The notes below the pieces were generated by a model that made no database searches, was not told the DNA's origin, and was given only the letters and a program-made list of their open reading frames with translations. Below, one piece after another: positions 1 to 5,117 of a DNA stretch of 5,117 bases. The first letter of the stretch is position 1, and each line of letters begins with the position of its first letter. The position numbers were made by a program, and so were the translations under genes. The DNA lies in NCBI GenBank assembly GCA_023301015.1, contig JALZVI010000023.1:1-5117 (forward strand). The letters run 5' to 3'. The stretch comes from Rickettsiales bacterium (GTDB lineage Bacteria > Pseudomonadota > Alphaproteobacteria > Rickettsiales > 21-14-0-20-44-7).

Positions 1-248
1 CAATAACGGAAGAATTAATTGTAAAAATTGCCATCAAAGAATCTGTAACAGCTTTAAAATCAGATGACCCACTTTATAAAATCCACAGAAATCTTACAGA
101 GCATATCGACTCTGCGGGTAAATATATTTATACAATCGGTGTATTTGAGAATATGAAAGAAGCTGATGATTTTCATAAATCAGCAGCTCAATTGGCTTAC
201 CCTGATTCTTATATTATTAAGATTGTGGGAGGAAAAATACAAGAATAA
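1..248 (+). CDS. C-terminal fragment of a SPOR-like domain protein (5' end outside window)
   Basis: An open frame runs from the left edge (first full codon at position 3) to a TAA at 246-248, giving 81 visible residues with no start of its own. The tail resembles the second half of SPOR-type modules common at the C-termini of Bacteroidota envelope proteins: a short strand with the pattern KYIYTIGVF, a helix containing KEADDFHKSAAQ, then a strand DSYIIKIVGGKI. In known relatives this reads roughly as 'Y.YtvG.F....eA......G..DAfVv...g..I'. SPOR domains bind denuded peptidoglycan glycan strands, so a periplasmic or envelope role is plausible, but that is inference from a fragment. The identity of the full protein cannot be told from this window. 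It converges on the DUF5683 gene, leaving 15 nt between the two stop codons. Confidence is high that it is coding and moderate for the SPOR assignment. Confidence 0.6.
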   Translation, partial: ITEELIVKIAIKESVTALKSDDPLYKIHRNLTEHIDSAGKYIYTIGVFENMKEADDFHKSAAQLAYPDSYIIKIVGGKIQE

Positions 249-263
249 GAAAACAGTCTTAAC

Positions 264-821
264 CTAAAAATTAATAGCCACCCCAACACCATATTCAGAA
301 GTAGAAAACCCAAAACTCAGGTCATCACTGACATCGAATTCTATTAGATGGCGAGATATAAATGCGTCAGATACTTGCACGATGTGTACGATCACAAGAC
401 CGATGATAAAGTTATCTCTCCGTTTCCGGAACCTACGGCTGAACTCGAATGCTTCTCTGGCAGATGTTGCTCTTCGGAATTCTGTTATTTCATTGGTCTG
501 GAATTGCCCCACGGCTGTGCGGTAACCCGTGAACCTATCATGATTATGGAGTACAATGGCAATCATCCCAGCATCCATTGCGATGGCAATAGGAACCTTC
601 CAGTATTTTTTATTATAAGCCTGTCCGGCTCCAGGCAGTATCAGCGATAGTAATGCCGCTTTACCTGGATTTCCAGAGAACATGGATAGCATTCCATTCT
701 TTTTTTTTTCAACTTGCGCTGTGCTATCTGATGGTGCTACGTTATTTAGTAAATCTGATTGTGCCTGACAGGAATAGAAAATTCCTATAGAAAGTAGTAT
801 ACAAGTCAACCATTTATTCAT
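264..821 (-). CDS. DUF5683 family membrane protein, last gene of the par cluster
   Basis: This 185-residue protein matches what I recall of DUF5683, a family largely confined to Bacteroidota and often found directly after parB; its function is unknown. Residues 1-20 form a signal peptide, probably cut after QA at position 20. Cys18 does not sit in a good lipobox (FYSC), so a lipoprotein is less likely. A low-complexity, lysine-rich linker follows (residues 23-50). The core starts with a hydrophobic stretch and the family hallmark LPGAGQAYNKKYWKVP (about 62-77), then a hydrophobic segment at about 77-92, a charged helix rich in R/E/F (about 107-136), another hydrophobic segment at about 137-151, and the motif SDAFISRHLIEFDVSDDLS (151-169). 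The ATG at 819-821 is chosen because it gives the complete signal peptide. The start lies 11 nt after the parB stop, and upstream there is only a weak AGAG. The linker is encoded in part by a run of ten A residues (see separate entry). Probably an inner-membrane or envelope protein. Confidence 0.85.
   Translation of the reverse strand: MNKWLTCILLSIGIFYSCQAQSDLLNNVAPSDSTAQVEKKKNGMLSMFSGNPGKAALLSLILPGAGQAYNKKYWKVPIAIAMDAGMIAIVLHNHDRFTGYRTAVGQFQTNEITEFRRATSAREAFEFSRRFRKRRDNFIIGLVIVHIVQVSDAFISRHLIEFDVSDDLSFGFSTSEYGVGVAINF
700..709 (-). other. A10 homopolymer inside the DUF5683 coding region
   Basis: Ten consecutive T on the plus strand (A10 in the gene) encode the Glu-Lys-Lys-Lys of the linker between signal peptide and membrane core (residues 39-42). 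I read both shifted frames by hand. With one extra A, translation stops at the TAA at 661-663. With one A fewer, it stops at the TGA at 641-643. Both stops come before or at the start of the conserved core. Two ATG codons (Met44, Met47) lie just downstream in the normal frame. The tract could allow polymerase slippage, but nothing in a single sequence shows that it does. Confidence 0.85.
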
Positions 822-832
822 CTGCTGGATCT

Positions 833-1774
833 CTATTTTTTCTCTTCTAGTTCATCAAGTATATTATTAAACTGATCATCCGATGAAAAGTGTATAAGAA
901 TCTTACCTTTTCCCTGGTCGTTACGTTGTATTTCTACTTTAGCACCTAGATTATGTGATAATCTGTCTTTTATCTTTAAGATTTCTTGATGTTCTTCAGT
1001 TATAGGTTTTGTCTTTTTATCCTCAATAGGTGGTGCAGTAGGTGGTTGTTTTTTATAATCGGCAATTATCTTTTCTACGCCTCTTACTGATAACCCCTCA
1101 GCTATTATCTGTTGGAATACTTGCAGCTGAGTAGTTTGATTTTCTAGTGATAATAAAGCTCTGGCATGTCCCATAGACAATTTCCCATTTCTGAGTGCAG
1201 ATTGGATGTCTGGGGGTAATTTGAGCAACCTTATATAATTGGCAACGGTACTTCTGTTTTTTCCTACGCGTTTACCCAGTTCTTCCTGTACCAGATTGCA
1301 TTCATCTATTAATCGCTGATAGGTAATCGCTATTTCCAGGGCATTGAGATTGCTTCTTTGGATGTTTTCTACAAGCGCCATTTCTAGCATACCTTGATCA
1401 TCAGCGATTCTGATATATACAGGAACTTCACTCAGACCAGCCAGTTTACTGGCTCTCCATCTTCTTTCCCCAGAGATAATCTGATAGTTATCGGCCTCCA
1501 TCTTTCTTACAGTTATCGGCTGTATAAGGCCTAGTGCCTTGATAGATTGAACGAGTTCTAACATGTCAGTCTCGTCAAAATCTATTCTAGGATTGAACGG
1601 ATTAGGCTCTATCTTTTTGAGTGATATTTTTGCGATGGTATGTGTGAGTTCTTTAACGACACTTGCCTTTTCTGGTGTTGCTTTTCCAGATGTTGCTTTC
1701 GTCTCTACTTTATCTATTTTAGTGAGTAGTGCTCTTAATCCTTTTCCTAATTGATCTTTTTTCTTTGTACTCAT
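833..1774 (-). CDS. parB: Chromosome partitioning protein ParB (CTP-dependent DNA clamp)
   Basis: ParB binds parS centromere sites near the origin, loads as a CTP-bound sliding clamp and stimulates ParA ATPase. This 313-residue protein is a normal chromosomal length with all parts in order. The N-terminal basic LGKGLRALL (9-17) is the usual ParA-contact motif. The CTP-binding and clamp domain spans about 46-140, with LGLIQPITVR (81-90), the GERRWRA motif (102-108) and ENIQR (136-140). A helix-turn-helix parS-binding domain follows (about 150-235; EELGKRVGKNRSTVANYIRLL region and KLSMGHARALLSL). Then comes a Pro/Lys-rich linker (about 242-260) and a C-terminal dimerisation domain (about 263-310). 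The start at 1772-1774 is supported by the canonical N-terminus. It lies 10 nt after the parA stop, and that gap is GCCCCCAACT with no Shine-Dalgarno, so translation may be coupled to parA or SD-independent. No missing key residue was seen. Confidence 0.97.
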   Translation of the reverse strand: MSTKKKDQLGKGLRALLTKIDKVETKATSGKATPEKASVVKELTHTIAKISLKKIEPNPFNPRIDFDETDMLELVQSIKALGLIQPITVRKMEADNYQIISGERRWRASKLAGLSEVPVYIRIADDQGMLEMALVENIQRSNLNALEIAITYQRLIDECNLVQEELGKRVGKNRSTVANYIRLLKLPPDIQSALRNGKLSMGHARALLSLENQTTQLQVFQQIIAEGLSVRGVEKIIADYKKQPPTAPPIEDKKTKPITEEHQEILKIKDRLSHNLGAKVEIQRNDQGKGKILIHFSSDDQFNNILDELEEKK

Positions 1775-1784
1775 AGTTGGGGGC

Positions 1785-2570
1785 TTAGATAGACGTTTCT
1801 GCTTCAGTTGCGGTTTTAGAAATCAATTCATTGGCTAGGTTCAGGAAATTCTTTGACCCCGTACTTGTTATATCATAGAGGAGAACAGGTTTACCTACAC
1901 TAGGTGCTTCGCCGATTTTAGAATTCCTATGTATGATAGTATCAAATATTTTATCTGAAAGGCTGCTTCTAACCTCTTCTACGACCATTTTAGCTAATCT
2001 CAACCTCTTATCAAACATGGATAAAACGATGCCCTCTATCGTAAGATTAGGGTTAAGCGTTTCTGCTATGATAGAGATCGTATTCTTAAGCTTCCCTAGT
2101 CCTTGTAGAGAGAATACCTCCGCTTGTACAGGAATCAATACAGAATCAGCTGCCGTCAAAGCATTTATAGTAATAATCCCTAGAGAGGGTAGACAGTCAA
2201 TTATTATATAATCATAGGAATCCTTTACTTTATCTAAGACGCCTTTCATTATAAATTCACGATTTTCAGCATTAGCTAATTCTAATTCCGCACCTACCAG
2301 ATCGATATTACTACCTATGACTTTTAATGTGTCTATTTCTGTATTTACAATAGCCTTTAGCGGATCTATATCACTTACTAGACAATCATATATGCTATAT
2401 TCCAGTTCATCTTGATCTATACCCAGACCAGATGTGGCGTTTCCTTGTGGATCAGCATCTATGACCAATACCTTCTTTTCCATTATAGCTAGGGCCGCAG
2501 ATAAGTTTATGGCTGTAGTTGTTTTTCCTACACCGCCTTTCTGATTAGCAATGGCAATTATTTTTCCCAT
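1785..2570 (-). CDS. parA: Chromosome partitioning ATPase ParA (Soj type)
   Basis: ParA is a deviant-Walker ATPase that forms ATP-bound dimers on nucleoid DNA. Together with ParB-parS it drives origin segregation. At 261 residues and without an N-terminal helix-turn-helix it is the short chromosomal type rather than the long P1-plasmid type. The deviant Walker A motif KGGVGKTTT lies at 11-19, with signature Lys11 and P-loop Lys16. Walker A' is [11 protein letters not shown] (34-44, Asp38/Asp40). Walker B is [11 protein letters not shown] (121-131, Asp125). The conserved C-terminal [15 protein letters not shown] (215-229) is intact. In many relatives the residue after the Walker B Cys is Ser or Pro; here it is Leu127, a mild variation. 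The ATG at 2568-2570 gives the canonical [13 protein letters not shown] start. It sits 5 nt behind the hydrolase stop, with an AT-rich upstream stretch and no Shine-Dalgarno, as usual in Bacteroidota. Confidence 0.97.
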   Translation of the reverse strand: MGKIIAIANQKGGVGKTTTAINLSAALAIMEKKVLVIDADPQGNATSGLGIDQDELEYSIYDCLVSDIDPLKAIVNTEIDTLKVIGSNIDLVGAELELANAENREFIMKGVLDKVKDSYDYIIIDCLPSLGIITINALTAADSVLIPVQAEVFSLQGLGKLKNTISIIAETLNPNLTIEGIVLSMFDKRLRLAKMVVEEVRSSLSDKIFDTIIHRNSKIGEAPSVGKPVLLYDITSTGSKNFLNLANELISKTATEAETSI

Positions 2571-2575
2571 ATATA

Positions 2576-3256
2576 TTATAGTTCTATTGTCTCTTCAATT
2601 TCTAATAGCTTCAATTCTTTTCCCTTATCGGCAAATGCTTGAATAGCTTTTTGTTTATCAATGGTTATATAACCAAATGTATCATAATGACATCCTATGA
2701 TAAGATCACATTCTATCATTTCAGCAGCGATAACAGCGTCTTCGTAACCCATTGTGAAGTTGTCACCTATGGGTAGAAAAGCCACCGTAAGCTTAGGGCA
2801 AGTCATAGGGATAAGTTTCATATCCATAGTAAGTGCAGTATCTCCAGCAAAATATAAACTGTAACCATCACCCCATATAACATAACCTCCTGGATTACCA
2901 CCGTATGAGCCATCAGGCATACTGCTTGTATGAACGGCATTCACATACTTAGTCGTTCCAAAACTAAATTCTTTCTTTCCACCATGATTGAGCGGATGGC
3001 CTTGGACACCTTTTTCACCAAACCAATTAACGATCTCGTAGTTAGAGATGATTTTGGAGCTATTAGCCTTGGCAATAGCTTCTACATCTGCCACATGATC
3101 TGCATGGCCATGCGTTAGAAGAATCCATTCTGGATTGAATCTACTTAGATCTTTATTAGTGACTAAAGAGTTTCCAGTTATAAATGGATCAAACATGATG
3201 TTGATACCATTGATGAAAACCGAGAAAGTAGAATGTCCATGGTATGTTATCTTCAT
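2576..3256 (-). CDS. UPF0173 (YtkL-like) metal-dependent hydrolase, metallo-beta-lactamase fold
   Basis: This 226-residue protein, of normal length for UPF0173, has the metallo-beta-lactamase fold. It begins with the family pattern ITYHGHSTF (3-11) and DPF at 23-25. The metal-binding motif is THGHADH at 48-54 (His49, His51, Asp53, His54). Further probable ligands are His109 (AVHTSS), Asp139 (FAGDT) and His190 (GCHYDTFG). The UPF0173 hallmark around [13 protein letters not shown] (169-181) precedes the last histidine. All ligands for a two-metal site are present, so it should be an active cytoplasmic hydrolase. The substrate is unknown for most of the family and I do not propose one. The start at 3254-3256 has AAGAG shortly upstream on the coding strand, the nearest thing to a ribosome-binding site in the cluster. 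It is probably the first gene of the cluster, 5 nt ahead of parA. Confidence 0.93.
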   Translation of the reverse strand: MKITYHGHSTFSVFINGINIMFDPFITGNSLVTNKDLSRFNPEWILLTHGHADHVADVEAIAKANSSKIISNYEIVNWFGEKGVQGHPLNHGGKKEFSFGTTKYVNAVHTSSMPDGSYGGNPGGYVIWGDGYSLYFAGDTALTMDMKLIPMTCPKLTVAFLPIGDNFTMGYEDAVIAAEMIECDLIIGCHYDTFGYITIDKQKAIQAFADKGKELKLLEIEETIEL

Positions 3257-3323
3257 AATCTCTTAAGTTTCAGAAAAATTGAATGTTGATCTGCATTAAT
3301 TTCATACAGATAAACCCATTCAC

Positions 3324-3341
3324 ATTATAACCTCAAAGGTG
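3324..3341 (-). promoter_or_regulatory. Weak candidate promoter elements upstream of the hydrolase-par cluster
   Basis: Read on the minus strand, CACCTTTG (3334-3341) matches the Bacteroidota -7 consensus TAnnTTTG at five of six fixed bases. A few bases downstream, 3324-3329 reads TATAAT. Neither has a convincing upstream partner: there is no TTG about 19-20 bases upstream of the -7-like element and no TTGACA about 17 bases upstream of TATAAT. The position, about 70-85 nt before the ATG, is sensible for a promoter, so it is listed as a candidate only. Confidence 0.22.
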
Positions 3342-3356
3342 TAATATGTGATGTCG

Positions 3357-3380
3357 TCTATCTGCACGATACAGACTAGA
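3357..3380. repeat. Imperfect inverted repeat in the intergenic region
   Basis: TCTATCTG (3357-3364) pairs with CAGACTAGA (3372-3380): eight base pairs with one bulged C at 3376 and a 7-nt loop. There is no T-run after it on either strand, so it is not an intrinsic terminator. It lies just upstream of the candidate promoter region, so an operator or transcript structure is conceivable. It could also be chance in AT-rich DNA. Confidence 0.35.
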
Positions 3381-3392
3381 TTTAAATAAGAC

Positions 3393-3425
3393 AAAAAAAG
3401 GGCCGATTCTTTCGAATCGGCCCTT
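3393..3425 (-). terminator. Intrinsic terminator of the secreted lectin/HYR gene
   Basis: GGGCCGATTC (3400-3409) is perfectly inverted as GAATCGGCCC (3414-3423), a 10-bp GC-rich stem that two flanking A-T pairs extend to 12. On the minus strand the loop reads GAAA, a stable GNRA tetraloop closed by C-G, and the stem is followed by seven T (3399 down to 3393). It starts 21 nt past the stop codon at 3447. On the plus strand the stem is followed by TTCGTATTAAATTTTT, a poor T-tract, so the terminator works mainly in the minus direction. Confidence 0.93.
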
Positions 3426-3446
3426 CGTATTAAATTTTTAACACTT

Positions 3447-5117
3447 TTAATGCTGTATGATGACTCTTTCTGTCATTATACTACCATCATTATATTGTGC
3501 CTTGACGATATATAACCCATTTGGTATATCGTTTACGTTCGTTTCTGTTCTTGACTGTAAGTTTTGTATCTCTCTTACAAGTCTTCCTTCTAGAGATATA
3601 ATCTGCGCAGATACTAGATTATCAATGTCTCCTATTTCTAATGTAAGCTCGTTACTTACTGGATTAGGGTAGATTGAAAGACTATAATCAGTAATCTCAC
3701 CTTCTAGTTCTATAGTCTCTTGACTGTCTCTGTTTCTTGATGAAATAGAATCACCTTTTAAGTCAGCTCCAGTTATAGTTACACAGTAATCTTCTGTTTC
3801 ACCAAATGTGTATGGTGTACAAGGATCAGTTGCATATCCGCCTAATTTCATAACGACTCTTAAGACAGTGTTACCATTCCATAAATTAGTAGGAAGTGTA
3901 ATAGAACCTTGTAAAGTATTAGTTCCAGTTCCGTAAGCTACAAACTCACTAGTATCTCCAAAGTCACCATCCATGTTATAATCTATCCATGCTGTCCAGT
4001 AAACTACCTGAGCTTTATTACCTCCGAATCCAGGTGTCAATACAAGTGGATAAGAATGACCTGGTGAAGCAATCGTACAGTTATTGGTATAATCTCCATA
4101 CCCACCGTCATTACCAGATGTATTATTAATCTGACCAAATACCACATTATTTATATAACTATATGTAGATGTTGTTCCACCCATTGGACAGTAACCATCA
4201 GTGTTTCCACCTCCTCCAGTAGGAGCCGTTACGGTAACTGTAAACGAGCAAGTCTCTACATTACTACAACCATCAGTTGCTCTGTATGTAACAGTATGTG
4301 TTCCTGGTGTTACAACTGTGCCTGAAGTAGGTCCAGCAATCTGAGTAACATCTAGACAATTAGATATCTCCATGATGTACTCTAATCCTATTGTACAGTA
4401 TTGATCATTCCATTGTCCATCGTTTAACATTTCTAGACAGTTCTGTGTTCCGTTATAGTTATTAGGTTGTCCAGGATACCAGTTACTATATGTAATTGGA
4501 CTTCCATCTACCCATGAGAAGTTGCCCTCACTTCCGCTATCAGAACCACCTATCCATGCAGATTGCAGTGATAGCGCTGATGCTAAGAATGTGTTTTCTA
4601 CTTCATTGTCTATAACCGCTAGGTTACCACCATTGTCTATACAAGCTTGACTCGCATTTGCCCATGTTGCTGATCCTACAGAACAGTAATAGAATGAACC
4701 ATTAAGTGATCCCATGTAAACAAATCCAGGTATATGACCACCCGTATTTGTACAATTAGAACAACAACTAGAAGCTGATGGTGTATTCCAAGTAGCAAGC
4801 ATACCAGCTGATGTCGGTGCTGCTAATGTAATATTACCAGGACAAGTCATTGTTAATGATTCTTCAACTGTAATATCAAAATCACATGTTGCCGTATTAC
4901 CACAAGCATCATTCAATTCATAGATTACTTTATAATTTCCACCTTGTAATGTAGAACCTCTTGTAGGTCCAGCTATCTGATTGATATAAGTACAAGGAAT
5001 TTCCATAATATACTCAAGTGAATAAGTATTGTATTGATCATTCCATTGTCCATTATTCAGCATCTCAACATAATTTTGAGAATTGTTGTAGTTGTTAGGT
5101 TGTCCAGGATACCAGTT
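3447..5117 (-). CDS. Large secreted protein with C-type lectin/HYR repeats, GEVED domain and type IX sorting tail (5' end outside window)
   Basis: The frame stays open to the right edge, so 556 residues are visible and the true start is outside. The first in-window ATG (5061-5063) is internal: it falls in the middle of a lectin-like domain whose preceding 18 codons (5064-5117) match the second copy. Counting that Met as 1, the order is as follows. The end of a first C-type lectin-like domain (to about 22) leads into an HYR-type C-terminal half (about 29-68). Next is an HYR N-terminal half (about 72-105, TCPGNITL), then a full C-type lectin-like domain (about 112-234; WIGG, NWYPGQPNN, QWND), then the HYR second half (about 239-278). 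A GGGG linker (284-287) precedes a GEVED domain (about 289-431; GYGDYT, WIDYNMDGDF, GETEDYCVTI). The protein ends in an acidic/Ser linker and a type A type IX secretion sorting domain (about 459-538; YPNP at 465-468, NGLYIVKAQ, ERVIIQH). Family knowledge implies export by signal peptide, outer-membrane passage through the type IX system and surface attachment or release. Adhesion or glycan binding is inferred. Confidence 0.9.
   Translation of the reverse strand, partial: NWYPGQPNNYNNSQNYVEMLNNGQWNDQYNTYSLEYIMEIPCTYINQIAGPTRGSTLQGGNYKVIYELNDACGNTATCDFDITVEESLTMTCPGNITLAAPTSAGMLATWNTPSASSCCSNCTNTGGHIPGFVYMGSLNGSFYYCSVGSATWANASQACIDNGGNLAVIDNEVENTFLASALSLQSAWIGGSDSGSEGNFSWVDGSPITYSNWYPGQPNNYNGTQNCLEMLNDGQWNDQYCTIGLEYIMEISNCLDVTQIAGPTSGTVVTPGTHTVTYRATDGCSNVETCSFTVTVTAPTGGGGNTDGYCPMGGTTSTYSYINNVVFGQINNTSGNDGGYGDYTNNCTIASPGHSYPLVLTPGFGGNKAQVVYWTAWIDYNMDGDFGDTSEFVAYGTGTNTLQGSITLPTNLWNGNTVLRVVMKLGGYATDPCTPYTFGETEDYCVTITGADLKGDSISSRNRDSQETIELEGEITDYSLSIYPNPVSNELTLEIGDIDNLVSAQIISLEGRLVREIQNLQSRTETNVNDIPNGLYIVKAQYNDGSIMTERVIIQH
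4224..4859 (-). repeat. Tandem protein repeat unit, complete copy (HYR half - lectin - HYR half)
   Basis: This 636-bp, 212-residue unit starts with TCPGNITL (HYR N-terminal half). It contains a full C-type lectin-like domain (about 4362-4730) and closes with the HYR C-terminal half, whose short motifs are QIAGPTSG, GTHTVTY and ETCSFTVTV. The offset to the partial copy is exactly 633 bp in the lectin part and 636 bp in the following part, because this copy has one extra codon between EYIMEI and QIAGPT. Two 23-bp blocks, 4398-4420 and 4462-4484, are identical to 5031-5053 and 5095-5117. Confidence 0.85.
4860..5117 (-). repeat. Tandem protein repeat unit, partial copy cut by the window edge
   Basis: This is the 3' part of an upstream copy of the same unit, starting inside the lectin domain at the NWYPGQPNN motif. 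Over the first 40 residues, 32 are identical to the complete copy (hand count), ending at EYIMEI. The HYR C-terminal half after that is more diverged but keeps QIAGPT, ACGNTATC and a beta-strand ending. It differs from the complete copy at two cysteine positions (see findings). Confidence 0.85.

Larger units (their letters stand above)
264..3256 (-). other. Predicted operon: UPF0173 hydrolase - parA - parB - DUF5683
   Basis: Four same-strand genes are separated by 5, 10 and 11 nt, with no hairpin or promoter-sized gap between them. A strong terminator lies upstream of the first gene (3393-3425) and ends the neighbouring transcript. This supports one transcription unit starting between about 3257 and 3390. 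No clear terminator follows DUF5683 in the 15-nt gap to the convergent gene. Co-transcription is inferred from spacing only. Confidence 0.65.

Noticed and set aside
246..261. Small hairpin TAAGA/TCTTA as a shared bidirectional terminator
   Set aside because: It has only five mostly A-T pairs with a 6-nt loop, and no T-tract on the plus strand.
348..650. 100-codon open frame on the plus strand opposite the DUF5683 gene
   Set aside because: It lies entirely within the antisense of a well-supported gene, its product looks like no family I know, and it has no ribosome-binding site.
2251..2270. TTCACGATTTT and other CACG cores as possible parS sites
   Set aside because: parS is a 16-bp palindrome close to TGTTTCACGTGAAACA. 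This site, and the cores near 375 and 3365, carry at most one half-site and lack CACGTG. I found no parS in the window; it may lie elsewhere near the origin.
3457..3672. 71-codon plus-strand open frame opposite the type IX sorting domain
   Set aside because: It is the antisense of a recognisable conserved domain, and its hydrophobic composition is a by-product of that. There is no supporting promoter or start signal.
5061..5063. ATG as the start of the lectin/HYR gene
   Set aside because: The frame is open to the window edge, the 18 codons before it match the second repeat copy, and no signal peptide follows the ATG, although a type IX cargo protein needs one.
3447..5117. Possible phage tail-fibre or diversity-generating retroelement target, because of the C-type lectin fold
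   Set aside because: The lectin domain is internal and repeated rather than C-terminal. No template repeat or reverse transcriptase is in the window, and the C-terminus is a type IX sorting domain. The differences between copies are not concentrated at adenine-derived positions.

Overview
The window reads as chromosomal DNA from a member of the Bacteroidota. Three things point there: a large exported protein ending in a type IX secretion (Por secretion) sorting domain, a DUF5683 membrane protein directly behind parAB, and translation starts that mostly lack Shine-Dalgarno sequences. The mix of C-type lectin, HYR and GEVED domains would suit a Saprospiria-like marine or sludge lineage, but that finer placement is a guess.

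Layout. Positions 1-248 (+) hold the 3' end of a gene whose product ends in a SPOR-like module. It converges, with only 15 nt between stop codons, on a minus-strand cluster that reads leftward from 3256 to 264: a UPF0173 metallo-beta-lactamase-fold hydrolase, parA, parB and a DUF5683 membrane protein. The gaps of 5, 10 and 11 nt suggest one operon. Positions 3257-3446 are intergenic and hold a strong intrinsic terminator, an imperfect inverted repeat and a weak candidate promoter. From 3447 to the right edge (minus strand) lies the 3' part of a large secreted, multidomain, probably adhesive protein. Its 5' end is outside the window.

How the genes work together. ParA and ParB are the chromosomal segregation ATPase and the CTP-dependent DNA clamp, with all key motifs intact. 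DUF5683 genes often follow parB in Bacteroidota, but their role is not established. The hydrolase is probably co-transcribed, with no clear functional link. The secreted protein is insulated from the par cluster by its own terminator.

The most interesting observation is in the secreted protein. A C-type lectin-like domain appears to sit inside an HYR domain, splitting it, and this nested unit is tandemly repeated with a 633-636 bp period. One copy has lost a matched pair of lectin-fold cysteines. No CRISPR array, mobile element, tRNA, rRNA or defence system was seen. The remainder is ordinary core-genome content.
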